DNA of 64,000 nucleotides from JANRLL01 sp033762715 (GTDB taxonomy: Bacteria > Pseudomonadota > Alphaproteobacteria > Rickettsiales > SXRF01): assembly GCA_033762715.1 (NCBI GenBank), contig JANRLL010000006.1:32915-96914 (forward strand), in the 5' to 3' direction. A program made the position numbers and the translations under genes. A model generated the notes under the pieces. The model made no database searches. It was not told where the DNA came from and saw nothing but the letters and a program-made list of their open reading frames with translations. The stretch's first letter is position 1. The number at the start of each line of letters is the position of its first letter. This document shows positions 61,443-64,000 of the stretch, in pieces.

Positions 61443-63755
61443 ATGGTAGAGCCGATCCCTCTTAAAGCGCCTTGGCTTAAACGGATGGTCGACCATGTCG
61501 GTGGACCGCAAACGGTGAAAAATATCGGCACCGATGTGGGGATTGCTGGGCTGTTTGCGATCGGCGGCTATTTAACCAGCGATGACGGCCCGATGAAAGA
61601 TGCAAGCCCAGGCACTAAGCGCTTGCTCAATGCCGTGTTTGGCGTGCCGATGATGGGCAGAATTTTGCTACCTGATCTGCGCACTTCTTGGAAAGAACGC
61701 AATGTGCCTGATTTTCTCATGACGGCGCTAAGTACGACCATTGGCGCGTTGGGCATGGGCATGAATGATCGCGAGATGATCAATAGTGCTGCGATGCTTG
61801 CTGCCTTGTTTTCCATGGCGGGGCATTTGGAAGATGGGGTGATGCAGAAAAACGAAGAAGGCATCGCCGCACTGGAAGCGTCTGTTCCCAAAGAAGTCAA
61901 ACGCCGCGTGATGCAGGCAAGCGGTACGCATGCTATTGAGACGACCGCGCTTGAGCATATCAAGGAAGGTGATCATGTCATCGTGCCGCATGGCGAGACC
62001 ATACCGGTGGATGGCAATATTTTAGAGATTAAAGTAGGGGATCAGCTTCGCACGAGTGGTGCAGTAAGTATGCCGCGCGCATTAAACGGCGAAAGCAATG
62101 TGATGGCGGTGCAGGTGGGCGAGCGTCTCCCGCAAGGTGCTATTGCATCGGAAGGCTCGCATTTTGTGGTACAAGCCACGGCAGCCGGAACGGAATCCAC
62201 TATTTTGCGTAACGTGGAATATTTACGCAACGCCGAAGCGGCAGCGCCTGCGCGTTCGGTGCATTCGGTGCGCAATGCGCTTAACCATGTCTATGTGCCG
62301 ATGATGATTGCAGCCTGTGCGGCGCAATTTATCGCGAGCTATTATTACGATAAGAAAAAACATAAGCTCAAAAATCAAATCGATGAGCTAAAAGATCAGC
62401 TCAAAGATAAAGCGTCCAAGGCAAAACATAAGGACGATCATCATGAGGAAGATAAAAAAGAGCGTGTTGAGAAAAAGGACGATTTTGTACCCAAGCCGCT
62501 AGAAATCGATGCAGAAGATGAAGGGCCTAAAGGCCATGACATGTTGCACCGGCTAGAAAAATCTACCAAGAAAACGGCCGAGCTTGCCATTAAAATGGCT
62601 CCTTGTGCGATTACGGCGGGCATGCTGATTCTGCCCTTCCTCAAAAACAAACTTGCTTCGCAACATGGCATCATTATTCGCGAAGATGCCGCGCTCGAAA
62701 AAGCGCAATCCATTACCCATGTGCTGACCGATATTCGTGGTACCCTTACCAAAGGTGCGGCCGAGTTTCGCGGTATGCATCTGTGGGATGAGGCGGCTAA
62801 TACTTTTACCAAAATTGAAGGCGAAGCCGAAAACAGGCTACTCCAACTACTGGGCAAAGCTGAGGCGGAATCATCACATCCCTTAGCCAAATCACTGCGC
62901 CAAGAGGCGTCTAATCGTGGCCTTGATTTGACGATGGATGCGGCGGCTAAAACAGCGGTGCATCCAGGGCAAGGGGTGGTTGCGCGACTTGGCTCCGATC
63001 ATATCGTGGCAGGTAGCAAACAATTGCTGCAAAGCGAAGGTGGTCGCGGCGTGTCGGAGGCGATGCAAAAAGCCAGCGAAGCCTTTAATGACGTGGTGTA
63101 TTTCAATCATAATGGCCGCCTAGGGGTGGCATCACTTGAAGATCCGTTGCGCGAAGGTGCGGCTGAAGCACTGTATGAAATGCGCAAAAACGGCACCAAA
63201 GTCGTGCTGGTTACCGGTATGCCTGAAGCGCCCGCTAAACGGATTATGGCGCAGCTCGAAGCGAAGCCGCTGCCGGAAAATCCGCTCATTTTGCGTGCGG
63301 ATCATACTTATATCGGCTCACCCACCAAGCGCGGAAAAGATGACGTGGTTCATGAGTTTTTAGGCAAGGATCGGGTGCTGGCGACCGTGGGTGATGGTGA
63401 AAATGATGCGCCGTTCATGGCCTTGGTGAAACAGCATGGCGGTGTATCCTTTGCTATTGGCAGCACCGGCGCAGGGGCTACGAAAGAAGTCGCCTCCATG
63501 GTGGTTGATGGTATTCATCAACTGCCTGATCTGATGTCTTTATCGAAAAAACTATCGCAAGCGCTCATTATCAACGTAAGTGCAGCCGCTGCGTGGATGA
63601 GCTTTTTGGTGGGCTCGCACCTGTTTGGTATGGAGATGAAGCCCGAAAAGGCCTCAGTTGCGCATGAAACGCCCACTTTCTTGTTAACCATTGCCTCTCT
63701 GGTGCAAAGCTTCCGTTTAACACGAGGCCTGCCTGGAAAGGCGCTCATACCTTAG
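61443..63755 (+). CDS. P1B-type ATPase homologue with altered catalytic motifs
   Basis: A 770-residue protein with the heavy-metal P-type ATPase layout: N-terminal helices, an actuator domain (GDHVIVPHGETIPVDGNIL), membrane helices, P domain with an N domain containing SSHPLAKS (His479-Pro480), GDGENDAP (650-657), and C-terminal helices. Key motifs differ: the phosphorylation loop is D430-IRGTLT instead of DKTGTLT, the actuator motif is N215GES instead of TGES, the CPC metal site is A386-PC, and TGD is TGM at 591-593. Residues about 303-370 form a Lys/Asp/Glu/His-rich insert. Either pumping is lost or the chemistry has changed. Confidence 0.75.
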   Translation: MVEPIPLKAPWLKRMVDHVGGPQTVKNIGTDVGIAGLFAIGGYLTSDDGPMKDASPGTKRLLNAVFGVPMMGRILLPDLRTSWKERNVPDFLMTALSTTIGALGMGMNDREMINSAAMLAALFSMAGHLEDGVMQKNEEGIAALEASVPKEVKRRVMQASGTHAIETTALEHIKEGDHVIVPHGETIPVDGNILEIKVGDQLRTSGAVSMPRALNGESNVMAVQVGERLPQGAIASEGSHFVVQATAAGTESTILRNVEYLRNAEAAAPARSVHSVRNALNHVYVPMMIAACAAQFIASYYYDKKKHKLKNQIDELKDQLKDKASKAKHKDDHHEEDKKERVEKKDDFVPKPLEIDAEDEGPKGHDMLHRLEKSTKKTAELAIKMAPCAITAGMLILPFLKNKLASQHGIIIREDAALEKAQSITHVLTDIRGTLTKGAAEFRGMHLWDEAANTFTKIEGEAENRLLQLLGKAEAESSHPLAKSLRQEASNRGLDLTMDAAAKTAVHPGQGVVARLGSDHIVAGSKQLLQSEGGRGVSEAMQKASEAFNDVVYFNHNGRLGVASLEDPLREGAAEALYEMRKNGTKVVLVTGMPEAPAKRIMAQLEAKPLPENPLILRADHTYIGSPTKRGKDDVVHEFLGKDRVLATVGDGENDAPFMALVKQHGGVSFAIGSTGAGATKEVASMVVDGIHQLPDLMSLSKKLSQALIINVSAAAAWMSFLVGSHLFGMEMKPEKASVAHETPTFLLTIASLVQSFRLTRGLPGKALIP

Positions 63756-63780
63756 CTAGCTCAATTCCCTTGCTTGCACA

Positions 63781-63808
63781 TTGACAAAGCTGCAATATGC
63801 GCTACAAC
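63781..63808 (+). promoter_or_regulatory. Probable tuf promoter
   Basis: TTGACA at 63781-63786 and TACAAC at 63803-63808 are separated by 16 bp, about 50 bp before the tuf start. The -35 is perfect and the -10 moderate. Confidence 0.45.
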
Positions 63809-63859
63809 GCGCCATCCAAATAGTATAACCGGATAAACTAAACAGTAACGAGGCATGCA

Positions 63860-64000
63860 ATGAGCAAAGAGAAATTTGAGAGAACGAAACCGCACTGTAA
63901 CATTGGCACGATTGGTCACGTGGATCACGGCAAGACGTCGTTGACGGCTGCGATTACCAAAGTGTTGGCGGAATCTGGCAAAGCAAAATTCACCGCGTAC
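63860..64000 (+). CDS. tuf: Elongation factor Tu, N-terminal part (runs off the window)
   Basis: The first 47 codons of EF-Tu, the GTPase that delivers aminoacyl-tRNA to the ribosome. KPHCNIGTIGHVDHGKTSLT contains the P-loop GHVDHGKT. GAGG lies about 7 bases before ATG 63860. The gene follows tRNA-Tyr and tRNA-Gly as in the E. coli tufB cluster, but with 4.5 kb of other genes in between, so its promoter at 63781 probably drives it alone. Confidence 0.95.
   Translation, partial: MSKEKFERTKPHCNIGTIGHVDHGKTSLTAAITKVLAESGKAKFTAY

Noticed and set aside
1..64000. CRISPR array, insertion sequence, prophage, rRNA operon
   Set aside because: No regularly spaced repeats of 25-40 bp, no transposase or integrase, no phage structural gene and no rRNA sequence seen when reading through.

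Overview
The window looks like the chromosomal origin region of a free-standing (not strongly reduced) alphaproteobacterium of moderate G+C. The evidence is gene order as well as sequence: mdh-sucC-sucD-sucA-sucB-lpdA; the hemJ-hemH-hemE block divergent from a PPSR kinase gene (the setting of the replication origin in Caulobacter and Rickettsia); secB/Tim44-like/mltA/smr; and lpxL-lpxK-waaA-DUF374-msbA-pmbA. I cannot place it below class. No rRNA, CRISPR array, insertion sequence or prophage is visible.

Layout. 0-3.7 kb: the tail of an OmpR-type regulator, eight tandem 11-bp repeats, its sensor kinase, and a 3-hydroxybutyrate dehydrogenase/patatin pair. 3.6-10.1 kb: CobD/CbiB-like protein, rsmA, gmk, a SCO copper chaperone, two unrecognised genes (one with a conspicuous -1 frameshift site), a cytochrome bc1 chaperone and rpoH. 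10.2-20.8 kb: the TCA-cycle block on the minus strand, with a Pro/Ala-rich membrane protein gene, mtgA and a small unknown gene between its members. 21-26.3 kb: a membrane protein, rho, and hemJ-hemH-hemE joined by ATGA overlaps. 26.27-26.61 kb: candidate oriC with four DnaA-box-like sites. 26.6-29.5 kb: ppsR-aroE-coaE-dnaQ, all overlapping. 29.5-37.6 kb: OmpA-like protein, secB, Tim44-like protein, mltA-smr and a two-component pair in one overlapping chain, DUF6111-like, cca, phoB-like regulator. 37.6-41.5 kb: yciB, purD, a 122-bp palindrome, xseA. 41.5-48.3 kb: lipid A/Kdo and export genes plus pmbA on the minus strand. 48.4-54 kb: TAXI-type binding protein, ribA, a receiver-like winged-helix protein, rlmN, an MHS-type MFS transporter. 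54-64 kb: tRNA-Tyr, tRNA-Gly and tuf, separated from each other by accessory genes, including an FAD oxidoreductase next to a P-type ATPase homologue with altered catalytic motifs.

Genes up to about 26.3 kb are mostly on the minus strand, and those just right of it are on the plus strand. This is the divergence expected when replication starts near 26.4 kb. Operons are very compact (ATGA, TGATG and 8-bp overlaps), and most convergent pairs overlap at their 3' ends, three of them through a shared CTAG. The least explained parts are the oxidoreductase/P-type ATPase-like pair at 59.9-63.8 kb, the A7 frameshift gene at 7.5-8.6 kb, and the palindrome between purD and xseA.
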